DNA of 64,000 bases from contig CBDFGT010000023.1 in the NCBI GenBank assembly GCA_965247225.1, positions 62,001 to 126,000 of the forward strand, written 5' to 3'. Shown one piece after another: positions 29,009-38,048 of the stretch (its first letter is position 1; each line of letters begins with the position of its first letter). Source of the stretch: CBDFGT01 sp965247225. Its GTDB lineage: Bacteria; Pseudomonadota; Alphaproteobacteria; Rhizobiales; Rhizobiaceae. A program made the position numbers and the translations under genes. Under the pieces are notes generated by a model, which did not search any database, was not told where the DNA came from, and worked only from the letters and a program-made list of their open reading frames with translations.

Positions 29009-29748
29009 TGGCCAAGCAGATGACCGCGCGGCTGACAGCCATGATCCGGCGACGGTGGATCGGCTACTGGTTCGTTGTTGCCAATCTGGTTGCCATTGCG
29101 TTTTTTGTGTTCGACATGCCGCTCGGCTCACGCGGCTCCATGCTGCCGGAATGGCTGCAATCGCTTGGCCGGGATGTTACCAATCTGGGCAAATCGGACT
29201 GGATCCTTTCAATCAGCGCATTTCTGTTCTTTGCGGCTATGGCAACAGTCAGGCAGGCGCATATGCCGAAACTGCGTGACCGGGCCAACCGGCTGAAGGA
29301 CATGGCGCTTTATATGTTCGTCACGGTGGCTGCCTCCGGCCTGACCGTCAATCTGGTCAAGCGGGCGATTGGCAGGGCGCGGCCCGAGCATTATCCTGAT
29401 CTGGGTATTTTCAGCTTTTCACCCTTTGCGGGCGATGCCAGCTTTGAAAGCTTTCCATCCGGCCATGCAACAACGATTGGCGCGATTGCCATTGCGCTAT
29501 GCCTTCTGGTGCCGCGCTACCGGCTCGTGTTTCTGGCGCTGGGTTTCTGGCTGGCCGTTACACGGGTGATTGTCGGGGCGCATTATCCCAGCGATGTGAT
29601 AGCAGGCTTTTCCTTCGGTGCTGTGTCGTCGGTGTTTTTCGCCTTTGTGTTTGCAAAGCGTGACAGTGTTTTTCGTGTTGCGGCATCAGGTTGGCCGAAG
29701 CTTAAACGGCCTGTCCCCCTGACATGGAAAACCCGGCGTCAGGATTAG
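29005..29748 (+). CDS. PAP2-family membrane phosphatase
   Basis: The 247-residue protein has several hydrophobic segments and the three phosphatase motifs: KRAIGRARP (KxxxxxxRP), FPSGHATT (PSGH) and TRVIVGAHYPSDV (SRxxxxxHxxxD with Thr for Ser). The active site of such enzymes faces the periplasm and removes phosphate from lipids such as phosphatidylglycerophosphate, undecaprenyl pyrophosphate or lipid A. Which of these is used cannot be told here. The start overlaps the acetyltransferase stop (ATGATG at 29005). A strong bidirectional hairpin covers the stop codon. Confidence 0.88.
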   Translation: MMAKQMTARLTAMIRRRWIGYWFVVANLVAIAFFVFDMPLGSRGSMLPEWLQSLGRDVTNLGKSDWILSISAFLFFAAMATVRQAHMPKLRDRANRLKDMALYMFVTVAASGLTVNLVKRAIGRARPEHYPDLGIFSFSPFAGDASFESFPSGHATTIGAIAIALCLLVPRYRLVFLALGFWLAVTRVIVGAHYPSDVIAGFSFGAVSSVFFAFVFAKRDSVFRVAASGWPKLKRPVPLTWKTRRQD

Positions 29749-29759
29749 CTGACGCCGGG
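29732..29759. terminator. Bidirectional terminator between PAP2 and MHS transporter genes
   Basis: CCCGGCGTCAG (29732-29742) pairs perfectly with CTGACGCCGGG (29749-29759) around a 6-nt loop. The loop contains the TAG stop of the PAP2 gene. On the minus strand the stem is followed by TTTT, so it also serves the convergent transporter gene. Confidence 0.88.
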
Positions 29760-29784
29760 CTTGATTTCATTACCAATTCCGAAC

Positions 29785-31668
29785 TTATTCGTCGTGGATA
29801 TTGTTGTTCTTGGTTTCCTTCAGGAAGATCATGCCGATGACCAGCGACATGCCTGCAATGACAATCGGATACCAGAGACCATAGTAGATATCACCCTTGG
29901 CAGCGCTCATGGCGAAGGCTGTTGCCGGAAGCAGGCCACCGAACCAGCCATTGCCGATGTGATAAGGCAGGGACATGCCGGTGTAGCGGATGCGGGTCGG
30001 GAACATTTCCACCAGCATGGCAGCAATCGGACCGTAAACCATGGTGACGTAAATCACCAGCACGGTCAGGATCACGATGGTCATGGTCCAGTTGACCCGG
30101 GCAGGATCGGCGACCATCTTGAAGGCACCGGCAGCAGGGATAGTGTAAACGGCCATTTCCGTGGCACTGCCCAGTTCCTCCGCTGTCAACAGCTTGGCTT
30201 TTATGAGATCGGCAGCAGGGGTCATCGCCTTGTCTCCAGCCTGAATGGCGGCCAGATCAAGCTTGAGTTCAGGATTTTTTTCCACAAAACCTGCAAGCTT
30301 GACATCCGGAACCTTGGCAGGATCACGCACCAGCGGATAACCGGCCGCCTGAAGTGCCAGGTTGATACCCTTTTGCAAACCGGCATCCTTTGCCTTGGCT
30401 TCATCACCAGCCTTGATCGCATCATAGCTTTCAATGGTTGCTTCACCGATTTTCACAGAAGCCACCGAACCCGCAGGCCCTGCAACAACTTCATACGGGA
30501 CCGAGTTTCTGGTGAGAAATGCAGTCGCGATATCGCAGGAGGTGGTGAACTTCGCCGTCCCTGTCGGATTGAACTGGAAATTGCAGTCCCTGGGGTCCGC
30601 TGTGACTGTGGCGCGCACATTCTGCTGGCTTTCTGCAAGCGCCGGATTGCCGGACCAGGTCATGGCCTTGAACAGCGGGAAGTAGGTGAGCATCGCCAGG
30701 GCAAGTCCTGCCATGATGATAGGTTTGCGGCCGATCTTGTCCGACAACCAGCCGAAGACAACGAAGAAGCCGGTGCCGATCAGCAGGGAAACCGCAACCA
30801 TGATATTGGCAGCCTGCGCGTCCACTTTCAAAATGTTCTGCAGGAAGAACAGGGCGTAAAACTGGCCGCCATACCAGACCACAGCCTGACCGGCGACCGC
30901 GCCAAACAGGGCCAGAATGGCAATCCTGGCATTTTTCCACTGGCCAAAGGCTTCGGAAATCGGAGCCTTTGACTGCTTGCCTTCCTCCTTCATTTTCTTG
31001 AAGGCCGGAGATTCATTCATTTTCAGACGAATCCAGACTGAAACGCCCAGAAGAAGCGCAGAGATGAGGAATGGAATACGCCAGCCCCAGGCCGCAAACG
31101 CTTCCTTGCCCAGATAATTCTGGATACCCAGAATGATGATAAGCGACAGGAAAAGACCCAGTGTCGCTGTTGTCTGGATCCAGGATGTATAGAATCCGCG
31201 ACGGCCCTGCGGTGCATGTTCGGCCACATAGGTTGCAGCACCACCATATTCACCGCCCAGAGCCAGGCCCTGCAACATGCGCAGGATTATCAGCAAGATC
31301 GGTGCGGCAATGCCGATGGAGGCAGAGCCCGGCAACAGGCCCACCAGGAATGTTGACAGGCCCATGATCAGGATGGTCACAAGGAATGTGTATTTGCGGC
31401 CAACCATATCGCCCAGACGCCCGAAGACGAGAGCACCGAACGGGCGGACGAGAAAGCCTGCGGCAAAGGCCAGCAGCGTGAAAATATTGCGCGTGGCTTC
31501 CGGGAATTCTGAAAAGAAGGCCGCACCGATATAAAGTGCCAGCGAACCGTAAAGATAGAAATCATACCATTCAAAAATGGTACCGAGCGAAGATGCGAAA
31601 ATGACCTTGCGCTCTTCTCCCGTCATCGGGCGCACTTTGCTTGCGACCGTCACTGTGGCATCTGCCAT
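29785..31668 (-). CDS. MFS transporter, metabolite:H+ symporter (MHS) type, with large extra loop
   Basis: This is a ProP/KgtP-like major facilitator. Transmembrane helices and the MHS motifs are clear: SSLGTIFEWYDFYLYGSLAL near the start, FGALVFGRLGDMVGRKYTF, and MLVEMFPTRIRYTGMSLPYHIGNGWFGG near the end. Between about residues 345 and 520 there is a hydrophilic insertion of about 175 residues with two cysteines (DPRDC and TTSCDIA) and an Ala/Lys-rich, repeat-like sequence. Usual MHS carriers have only a short loop there. Topology places the insertion outside the cytoplasmic membrane. The ATG at 31668 begins MADATVTVASKVRP; a frame extension to 31719 is less likely. The substrate is probably a carboxylate, betaine or amino acid, but not determinable here. 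Confidence 0.9.
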   Translation of the reverse strand: MADATVTVASKVRPMTGEERKVIFASSLGTIFEWYDFYLYGSLALYIGAAFFSEFPEATRNIFTLLAFAAGFLVRPFGALVFGRLGDMVGRKYTFLVTILIMGLSTFLVGLLPGSASIGIAAPILLIILRMLQGLALGGEYGGAATYVAEHAPQGRRGFYTSWIQTTATLGLFLSLIIILGIQNYLGKEAFAAWGWRIPFLISALLLGVSVWIRLKMNESPAFKKMKEEGKQSKAPISEAFGQWKNARIAILALFGAVAGQAVVWYGGQFYALFFLQNILKVDAQAANIMVAVSLLIGTGFFVVFGWLSDKIGRKPIIMAGLALAMLTYFPLFKAMTWSGNPALAESQQNVRATVTADPRDCNFQFNPTGTAKFTTSCDIATAFLTRNSVPYEVVAGPAGSVASVKIGEATIESYDAIKAGDEAKAKDAGLQKGINLALQAAGYPLVRDPAKVPDVKLAGFVEKNPELKLDLAAIQAGDKAMTPAADLIKAKLLTAEELGSATEMAVYTIPAAGAFKMVADPARVNWTMTIVILTVLVIYVTMVYGPIAAMLVEMFPTRIRYTGMSLPYHIGNGWFGGLLPATAFAMSAAKGDIYYGLWYPIVIAGMSLVIGMIFLKETKNNNIHDE

Positions 31669-32019
31669 GGTTTTATCCTCCCAAAGATTCAAGTTGTCCC
31701 TCATGCAGCAGCCTGCCACCCCCCCTCAAGGGTTCAAGTGCAGGCGCTGCATCCGAAACAAAACATGACAGAAACACGGGCAAAAACAGAGAGCACCTTT
31801 GGGATTATGACTTTAGTCTCATGTGACCGATACAGATTGACGCATGCAAAATGATCAAGCCTGAATGTTGTGAAGGGTCACAAACAGGGATTCCAAAATG
31901 CCACAGAACAGCCATACTGTATCAAACTGATTCGTATGGAGTGTTTCTAACCTGTCCTTTGAGGACAGGTTTGTATCCGTGTGCATGGACAGGTCTGATT
32001 GTACTGAATATTGCTTGGA
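31669..32019. other. Gene-free stretch with a terminator-like hairpin
   Basis: About 350 bp separate the divergently transcribed MHS transporter and nucleotidyltransferase-like genes. They hold no credible gene. AACCTGTCC (31949-31957) pairs with GGACAGGTT (31963-31971) across a 5-nt loop and runs into a few Ts. It may be a terminator or an RNA structure ahead of the downstream gene. No clear promoter can be named. Confidence 0.5.
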
Positions 32020-32793
32020 ATGAGGTCGGTGTTGAACGCGAATGACTATATTTCCCATGTGCTGGAACGGGAGTCTGTTGATTGCAGCGAGGGTTCACCG
32101 GTGCTGGAGGCCCATCGCGCCCTCATTCCGACCTTGCGGGAGTGGGCGGGTCCATGTCTTTTGACCTCTTATCCCACGGGTTCTTTTGCCAAAGGCACGG
32201 CCAACAAGAGTGGCACCCATATTGATATTTTTGTGTCCCTGACCCATGAGCTGGAAACCGATCAGGACGAGATCCATGATACATTGTTCCATGCCCTGAC
32301 CGACGCCCGTTACACGCCGCACCGCAAACCCTCTTCCGTGCGGCTGGAGATCGGCGGGCATGATGTCGAGATTCTGCCCGGGATTCGCGAAGTCGACATG
32401 CGTTCGCACCATCGAATCCAGATTGGCAAGGCCAGCCGCTGGACCGTGACAAACTCATCGCGCCATGTCGAGATTGTACGGGACTCCGGTCGAACGCCGG
32501 AAATCCGCTTCATGAAACTGTGGCGTGACCAGCGCGATCTCAAATTCCCTTCCTTTTATCTGGAAATGACTGTCATCGAAGCCCTTGCCAACAGGCCGGT
32601 CGACAATCCTGCTGCCAATATTCGCCAGGCACTGGAATATCTGCGCGATCACTTCCGCTACCGCCGGATTTTTGATCCGGTCAATCCCAACAACATCATT
32701 TCCGATGACCTGACACAGAACCAGAAAAACCTGGTGGCTGATGCCGCCAGGGCAACGCTGAGTTCCAGGACATGGGAAGAGGTTGTGGAATAG
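32020..32793 (+). CDS. Nucleotidyltransferase-fold protein (OAS/CCA-like), active site altered
   Basis: The product of about 257 residues has the polymerase-beta-like fold of the 2'-5'-OAS/class I CCA/CD-NTase superfamily: YPTGSFAKGTANKSGTHIDIFVSL and, 50 residues on, GGHDVEILPGI. In active members the first motif ends in a D-x-D pair; here the first Asp is His (THID). The third carboxylate position reads VEILP where VDLVP-like is usual. The C-terminal half (FMKLWRDQRDLKFPSFYLEMTVIEAL) resembles the helical domain of these enzymes. No CBASS effector is adjacent. The start is uncertain: ATG 32020, GTG 32029 and TTG 32032 are all possible, the last best spaced from GAGG. Catalysis may be lost or changed. 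Confidence 0.7.
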   Translation: MRSVLNANDYISHVLERESVDCSEGSPVLEAHRALIPTLREWAGPCLLTSYPTGSFAKGTANKSGTHIDIFVSLTHELETDQDEIHDTLFHALTDARYTPHRKPSSVRLEIGGHDVEILPGIREVDMRSHHRIQIGKASRWTVTNSSRHVEIVRDSGRTPEIRFMKLWRDQRDLKFPSFYLEMTVIEALANRPVDNPAANIRQALEYLRDHFRYRRIFDPVNPNNIISDDLTQNQKNLVADAARATLSSRTWEEVVE

Positions 32794-32819
32794 GTGCCCT
32801 GTTTGCCTTAAGGTGTTAA

Positions 32820-33419
32820 ATGTCAGTCTGGCCAGAGTCTTTTTCCGTGCAGGGTCAATATGTGTCCGTGGTGCCGCTCTCCATGGCGCACAGGCAAGAT
32901 CTTGTTGAGGCGTGCGCTGATGGAGAGCTGCATCGCCTCTGGTACACCATGGTTCCGACGCCGGAAAATGTCGGCACCGAAATCGAACGACGGCTCGGGC
33001 TTTCCGGGTCAGGTTCAATGTTGCCCTTTGCCATCATCGAGAAGGCAAGTGGCAAGGCTGTCGGCATGACCACGTATATGAATATTGATGCAACGCACCG
33101 GCGCCTTGAAATCGGGGCAACATGGTATCGCCAGTCCGTCCAGAAAACCCCCTTGAATACAGAATGCAAATTGCTGCTGCTGGGGCATGCTTTTGAAAAG
33201 CTGGATTGCATCGCTGTGGAATTCAGAACCCATTTCATGAATGTTCAAAGCAGGCGTGCCATCGAGCGGCTGGGTGCCAGGCTTGATGGTATACTGCGCT
33301 CACATATGGTCATGGCCAATGGTACAATTCGCGATACCGCAGTTTATTCCATCATTGCACCGGAATGGCCGGCCGTGAAAGCCAACCTGAACTGGCAGTT
33401 GGCAAAACCAAGGTCATAG
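32820..33419 (+). CDS. GNAT-family acetyltransferase, RimJ/RimL-like
   Basis: The 199-residue protein resembles RimL/YdaF-type acetyltransferases: an N-terminal VSVVPLSMAHRQDLVEAC, the central GKAVGMTTYMNIDATHRRLEIGATWYR, and the C-terminal VQSRRAIERLGARLDGILRSH typical of the subgroup. It may acetylate a protein N-terminus or a small molecule. It begins 26 bp after the nucleotidyltransferase-like gene on the same strand, so the two may be co-transcribed. Confidence 0.88.
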   Translation: MSVWPESFSVQGQYVSVVPLSMAHRQDLVEACADGELHRLWYTMVPTPENVGTEIERRLGLSGSGSMLPFAIIEKASGKAVGMTTYMNIDATHRRLEIGATWYRQSVQKTPLNTECKLLLLGHAFEKLDCIAVEFRTHFMNVQSRRAIERLGARLDGILRSHMVMANGTIRDTAVYSIIAPEWPAVKANLNWQLAKPRS

Positions 33420-33528
33420 CGTTGCTTTATACCATGTGTGAACGGCCGCGGGATGGGGCGGAAGGCTCAGGCATGCCGCCGACGGCGGGTTGAAGCTGCC
33501 ATTCTCACGCGGAGCCTGTATCCCGTGT

Positions 33529-35751
33529 TCACGCAGCGCGATAATGCCTTTCATCCTCCATATCCACCTTGAAGCGCGAGATCAGCGCCTTGAGATGCTC
33601 TGTCTCTTCCGCAAGCCGGCTGGTGCTGGCGGCAGCTTCTTCCACCATCGCCGCGTTCTGCTGGGTCATCTGGTCCATGTGATTGACAGATGTATTGACT
33701 TCTGAAAGTCCGGTCGACTGTTCCTGGGCAGCGACCGCTATCGAAGTGACATGGCTGGCGATTCCGATGACCTTGCCCTGAATCTCGCGCAGCGCGTCCC
33801 CCGTGGAGGTGACAAGTGCAACGCCGGTGCTGACTTCTTCCGAAGACTTGCTGATCAGCGCCTTGATATCCTTGGCAGCCGTCGCCGAGCGCTGCGCCAG
33901 CTCGCGCACTTCCTGGGCAACAACCGCGAAGCCCTTGCCGGCTTCACCGGCACGCGCGGCCTCAACGCCGGCATTGAGCGCCAGAAGGTTGGTCTGGAAG
34001 GCGATCTCGTCGATCACGTTGATAATTTGGCTGATTTTCTTGGACGCCTGCTCGATGCGGCTCATTGCCGATGTGGCCTCTTCGACCACGCTGGCCGAAC
34101 GCACGGCGAACTGGCGGGCATCGGCCACCATATGGCTCGATTCCTGGGCACGTGCGGTCGATGTCTTGACAGCAACCGTGATCTCCTCGAGTGCTGCAGA
34201 CGTCTCCTCCAGGGAGGCGGCCTGGGTTTCCGTGCGTTGCGACAGGTCGTTGGAGGCATGGCGTATCTCGTCCGCGCCGCCATTGATCACGTCGGCCGTG
34301 TGACGCACCTCCTGCATCAGGTTGCGCAGGGTCGCCATTGTCTCGTTGACGTTCGCCTGAAGTTCGGCGAAGACCCCCTGGTACTGGCCTTCCATGGTTT
34401 CTGTGAGATCGCCTTTCGACAGCGCCGAGATGACACGGCGGGTCTCCGCAATACCGCTGTCAACCGACTGCACCAGCATGTTGACGTTGGTAGCGAAGCT
34501 GTCGAGATCCGGATTGTTATAACGTTTGGTGATGCGCGGCGAGAAGTCGCCGGCGACTGCCGCGTTGACGACAGTGGCGATGTTCAACTGCAGGTCGGCG
34601 TTCTTCTCCTGAAGCGCCGCTTCCTGGGCAGCAAGCTGGCGAATGCGGATTGCATTCTGTTTGAACACGTCAATGGCTTTCGCCATCAGGCCAATCTCGC
34701 TTCTGTGGTCGAGGCCCGGAATCTCTGTGTCGAGCTTGTTGTCGGCGAGATCGCCCATGGCACGGGTGATGGCACCGATCGGCCGGGTGATACCGGTCGC
34801 AATGACGAAAGCGACGACGCTGGCAAGCACAAGTCCGACGGCGGCAAGGGCGCTGCCAACCATGACGGCGGTTTCCATTGTCGAACGGATTTGCGGGCCG
34901 ACAGTCTCCTGCTCCTTCGTCAGGTGCAGGTTCAATTCTTCGACCATCGTTGACAGGTCGGAGCCGATCTTGTCCATTTTGCCGGAGACAATCGCATTGC
35001 GTTCGGTAACGATGCTGCCGATCTTGTTGAGTGCCGCCTGGAAAGTGCTGATATCGGCATTCGAGGCATTGAGAACAGCCTTGGCACCGACATCTTTGAT
35101 CAGCTTTTCAGCCATTGGTGCCCGTTTGTTGACAAGCACGGCGAATTCGAGGGCCTTCTTGTAGGAGGCGTCATCGTTTGTGAGCACGAATGAGTTGGCG
35201 CTCAGCCGCATGTTGAAAATCGCGTATTGCAGTTCGCCAACGGCGTTTGCCGCCTCGGCCTGGCCGAGTCTCGAGAGATTGGCGGTCAGCCGCCGGAGAT
35301 CCACTACCAGTTTGGGGCCTACCTTGTCGAGAGTGCCGGTGACAACGGCATCGCGTTTCAACTGCAGTTCGGCCACAGCCTTGAAGCCCTGCCGATATGC
35401 CTCGATCTGGCTGTTGACGTTTCCAATCGTTGCCTTGAGGGAATCTGATGTCACCAGACCCAGCAGGGCATCTGCGGACTCTGTTGCAATCTGCAAACGC
35501 TCCAGGACTTTTTTCTGGTTTTCTGGTGAAGGATGATCACGGAAATTGCTGAAGGAAACACTGGCTTCCAGCATATTGGCCTGTATGCGACCAGCCTTGT
35601 TGGTCAGTTGTGCACTTGCGCTGTAGCTCTCAAACAGACCTTTGTTGTTGATGTTCGAGATAACACCAGTCCCGGCAATGACACCCAGGACCAGCAGAAC
35701 CAGCCCAAAGCCCATATAGATCTTGTGTCCAATTTTCATGTTGCTCAGCAT
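33529..35751 (-). CDS. Methyl-accepting chemotaxis protein
   Basis: This 740-residue receptor has a first membrane helix at about residues 11-31 ([16 protein letters not shown]), a periplasmic helical sensor domain of about 260 residues, a second helix near 293-315 ([18 protein letters not shown]) and two HAMP-like segments ([16 protein letters not shown] and, later, [15 protein letters not shown]). The signalling tip [20 protein letters not shown] followed by [19 protein letters not shown] is intact, with methylation helices around it. It ends EDERHYRAA, without the classical CheR-tether pentapeptide. The long all-helical sensor suggests a helical bimodular type that may sense organic acids; the ligand is unknown. 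It stands alone. Confidence 0.94.
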   Translation of the reverse strand: MLSNMKIGHKIYMGFGLVLLVLGVIAGTGVISNINNKGLFESYSASAQLTNKAGRIQANMLEASVSFSNFRDHPSPENQKKVLERLQIATESADALLGLVTSDSLKATIGNVNSQIEAYRQGFKAVAELQLKRDAVVTGTLDKVGPKLVVDLRRLTANLSRLGQAEAANAVGELQYAIFNMRLSANSFVLTNDDASYKKALEFAVLVNKRAPMAEKLIKDVGAKAVLNASNADISTFQAALNKIGSIVTERNAIVSGKMDKIGSDLSTMVEELNLHLTKEQETVGPQIRSTMETAVMVGSALAAVGLVLASVVAFVIATGITRPIGAITRAMGDLADNKLDTEIPGLDHRSEIGLMAKAIDVFKQNAIRIRQLAAQEAALQEKNADLQLNIATVVNAAVAGDFSPRITKRYNNPDLDSFATNVNMLVQSVDSGIAETRRVISALSKGDLTETMEGQYQGVFAELQANVNETMATLRNLMQEVRHTADVINGGADEIRHASNDLSQRTETQAASLEETSAALEEITVAVKTSTARAQESSHMVADARQFAVRSASVVEEATSAMSRIEQASKKISQIINVIDEIAFQTNLLALNAGVEAARAGEAGKGFAVVAQEVRELAQRSATAAKDIKALISKSSEEVSTGVALVTSTGDALREIQGKVIGIASHVTSIAVAAQEQSTGLSEVNTSVNHMDQMTQQNAAMVEEAAASTSRLAEETEHLKALISRFKVDMEDERHYRAA

Positions 35752-36228
35752 GCTCTCGAATTCCCTTTAGACTTCACACAGTATGTAGAAACTACGGTCA
35801 AATCATTTAAAAACAATAAACTTCTAATATTCGTAGCAGTCTTTGTGTCCCCGTCCAAAACAAGGGTGCAAGGTTGAAAGGCCGAAAGCAAAAGGCGATT
35901 CGAGCGATTGGGCCCTTTCATGGTGGTGGTTTCCGGCCGCTCAATCTCTTCCGCGCAGTCCTGCACCATGGAATCAGAAACCGCCTCCGGGCATACATGT
36001 CTTGCGGAGGATCATGATCTGGCTTCAATCCGGAGAGCAGCGCACAGCCAGCACTCAAATGTCAAATTCATTCCGGGAGTACGTCGTATTCTCCATGCAA
36101 CAGACAGGTTGCCATGGCCAGCGGCTCAGGGTTTGCCGTCCGGGTACCATGCGCAGGTGCTCTGGATGAACTCTTGAAATCGATCACACTACGGTATACC
36201 TGTATCACAAGGTAATGAGGAGATACGT
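35752..36228. other. Gene-free stretch between the chemotaxis receptor and the GntR gene
   Basis: About 475 bp lie between two divergent genes. Short open frames here have no family resemblance. The first 100 bp upstream of the receptor are AT-rich and probably hold its promoter. Otherwise nothing is apparent until the palindrome at 36193-36200. Confidence 0.45.
36193..36200. promoter_or_regulatory. Candidate operator before the GntR gene
   Basis: GGTATACC is an 8-bp perfect palindrome 29 bp before the GTG start. FCD-class GntR regulators commonly bind sites with a TGGTAT half, so autoregulation is plausible. Related sequences occur at 37021, 52584 and 53927. Confidence 0.45.
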
Positions 36229-36960
36229 GTGAATTTCTATCTCGGCTCTGAGGACACGACGGATCGGATTATCAGGCTGAAGCTCTCCGATCAGGTTCTG
36301 GAACGCCTGCGCGAAATGATCCGCAGCGGCGAACTGAAACCTGGAGATGTTTTGCCTTCCGAACGGATGCTGATGGATCGCTTCGGTGTCGGTCGTCCCG
36401 CCATCCGGGAAGCGCTGCAATCGCTGCATCAGACCGGCCTGATATCGATAACCCAGGGTGAGCGCACGCGGGTCAATGCCATCGACGCTTCGACGTTTTT
36501 TGAACAGAGCAACGATATTGCCCGAATCCTCCTGAATGTGTCGCCATCAAACCTCCGGCACCTGAAGGATGCCAGGCAGATGTTCGAGCTTGGAATCGTA
36601 AGGGCAGCGGCAGACATTGCCACGGACGAGGATGTCGCCGATTTGCGCCTGATTATCCATTTGCAGAAATCTCGCCTGGGGGGCGATCCGGTGCCTTTCA
36701 TCGAGGCGGACATCCAGTTTCACGCCCGGCTCGCCCGGATCCTTGGAAACCCGATCATAACGGCGGCATCCCAGGCTGTTCTGCGGTGGTTATTTGAATA
36801 CCACACGGCGCTCCTGCACTGGTCGGGTTTCGAGGACGTGACGATTGCCGAGCACATGGATATTGTTGAGCAGATAGCGGCCCATGATCCGAACCGCGCC
36901 GTCGATTCGATGCGGGCCCACCTCAACCGGTCACGTGACTTCATCACACGACAGGTCTGA
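36229..36960 (+). CDS. GntR/FadR-family transcriptional regulator (FCD domain)
   Basis: The 243-residue protein has a GntR winged helix (LSDQVLERLREMIRSGELKPG, LPSERMLMDRFGVGRPAIREAL) and a C-terminal FCD ligand domain (HLKDARQMFELGIVRAAADIA, EADIQFHARLARILGNP, EHMDIVEQIAAHD). The FCD metal-binding His positions appear kept. It starts at GTG with GAGGAG well placed upstream. It precedes the SMP-30/ApnL-like operon and is the most likely regulator of the sugar-acid genes. Repression relieved by a pathway intermediate is the usual mode for this family, here an inference. Confidence 0.92.
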   Translation: MNFYLGSEDTTDRIIRLKLSDQVLERLREMIRSGELKPGDVLPSERMLMDRFGVGRPAIREALQSLHQTGLISITQGERTRVNAIDASTFFEQSNDIARILLNVSPSNLRHLKDARQMFELGIVRAAADIATDEDVADLRLIIHLQKSRLGGDPVPFIEADIQFHARLARILGNPIITAASQAVLRWLFEYHTALLHWSGFEDVTIAEHMDIVEQIAAHDPNRAVDSMRAHLNRSRDFITRQV

Positions 36961-37010
36961 AATTCCGAAAGCCTGAGACTGGCTTCATCACTGGCTTGAC
37001 TCGGCGTCAA

Positions 37011-37031
37011 TATATCATGATATCATACCAT
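37011..37031. promoter_or_regulatory. Candidate FCD-regulator operator before the lactonase operon
   Basis: The palindrome ATATCATGATAT (37012-37023) overlaps TATCATACCA (37021-37030), whose reverse complement TGGTATGATA also occurs at 53927 and, with one change, at 52584 (minus strand). It lies about 140 bp before the SMP-30 start. Confidence 0.5.
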
Positions 37032-37160
37032 TATTCCATTTGCAGGCTGCCAAACCGGCGTGCCGTGCAAAGGGAAACAAGGGAGAAATCCGGTGTGCTT
37101 GTCCTGAAGGTGCCTGCTGTCGGAGCCTGAAAGACAGTTGCCGGAACGCTGGGAGGCGCA

Positions 37161-38048
37161 ATGATCACAGATTGCTTCGATGTAAGGGACGCGCGTTTTC
37201 GGGCGCTGATCCTGCCTAATGTCCATATCGATACCTTGTATGACGGCGGACGCTGGCTTGAAGGGCCTGTCTATGTGCCTGCAAGCCGCCATCTTCTGTT
37301 TTCCGACATTCCCAATGATCGCGTCCTGCGCTGGGACGAAATGACGGGTTATGTCGGAACTTTCCAGCAACCCTCGCATTTCGCGAACGGACACACGCTC
37401 GATTCCCGGGGCCGGGTGCTGGCATGCGAACACCAGACGCGGAGGGTGACCCGGTTCGAGCATGACGGACGTGTCACGGTGATTGCCGACAGCTATGGCG
37501 GACGGCAGCTCAACTCGCCCAATGACATTGTGGTGGGCCCGGATGGCGCGATCTGGTTCACCGATCCGACCTACGGCATTCTGACTGAATATGAAGGCGG
37601 GCGGTGTGACAGCGCGATAGGGTCGCACAATGTCTACCGGGTCGGTCCCGATGGCATCCGGGCCGTGATCACCGATCTCGTGCAGCCTAACGGTCTTGCT
37701 TTTTCGCCGGACGGGACAGTGCTGTATGTGGCCGACAGTGGCTCCACGCCCTCGCGCATTATGGCTTATCCGATGACCTCCGACGGCCTGCCCGGCGCGG
37801 GTCATGTGTTGCATTCAGCGCAAAAAGGCATTTATGACGGCTTCAGGATCGACCGTCTCGGCAACCTTTGGGTTGCGGCCGAGGAGGGCGTCCTCTGCCT
37901 TGCAGCGGACGGAACGCTTCTTGGCAGGATCCTGACGCCTGAAGTGGTCGGCAACCTGTGTTTCGGCGGTCCGCAGCGCAACCGGCTGTTTTTGTGCGTC
38001 ACACGCCGGCTGATGGCGGTCTATCTGAACGTGACGGGTGCGCAATGA
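37161..38048 (+). CDS. SMP-30/gluconolactonase-family lactonase
   Basis: This 295-residue six-bladed propeller hydrolyses sugar lactones with a divalent metal. It shows LEGPVYVPASRHLLFSDIPNDRVLRW near the start with the metal-binding Glu, LNSPNDIVVGPDGAIWFTDPTYG with the Asn/Asp ligands, and PNGLAFSPDGTVLYVADSG. It is the first gene of an operon with the ApnL-like lactonase and a RuBisCO-like protein; its stop overlaps the next start (ATGA). In context it may open a lactone formed from apiose or a related sugar. The family is firm; the substrate is inferred. Confidence 0.9.
   Translation: MITDCFDVRDARFRALILPNVHIDTLYDGGRWLEGPVYVPASRHLLFSDIPNDRVLRWDEMTGYVGTFQQPSHFANGHTLDSRGRVLACEHQTRRVTRFEHDGRVTVIADSYGGRQLNSPNDIVVGPDGAIWFTDPTYGILTEYEGGRCDSAIGSHNVYRVGPDGIRAVITDLVQPNGLAFSPDGTVLYVADSGSTPSRIMAYPMTSDGLPGAGHVLHSAQKGIYDGFRIDRLGNLWVAAEEGVLCLAADGTLLGRILTPEVVGNLCFGGPQRNRLFLCVTRRLMAVYLNVTGAQ

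Noticed and set aside
32020..33419. CBASS-type defence system
   Set aside because: The nucleotidyltransferase-like protein has altered catalytic residues and its neighbour is a plain acetyltransferase; no effector, Cap2 or Cap3 gene is present.
33751..34953. A 400-codon open frame antisense to the chemotaxis receptor
   Set aside because: It lies entirely within the conserved receptor gene and has no recognisable domain.
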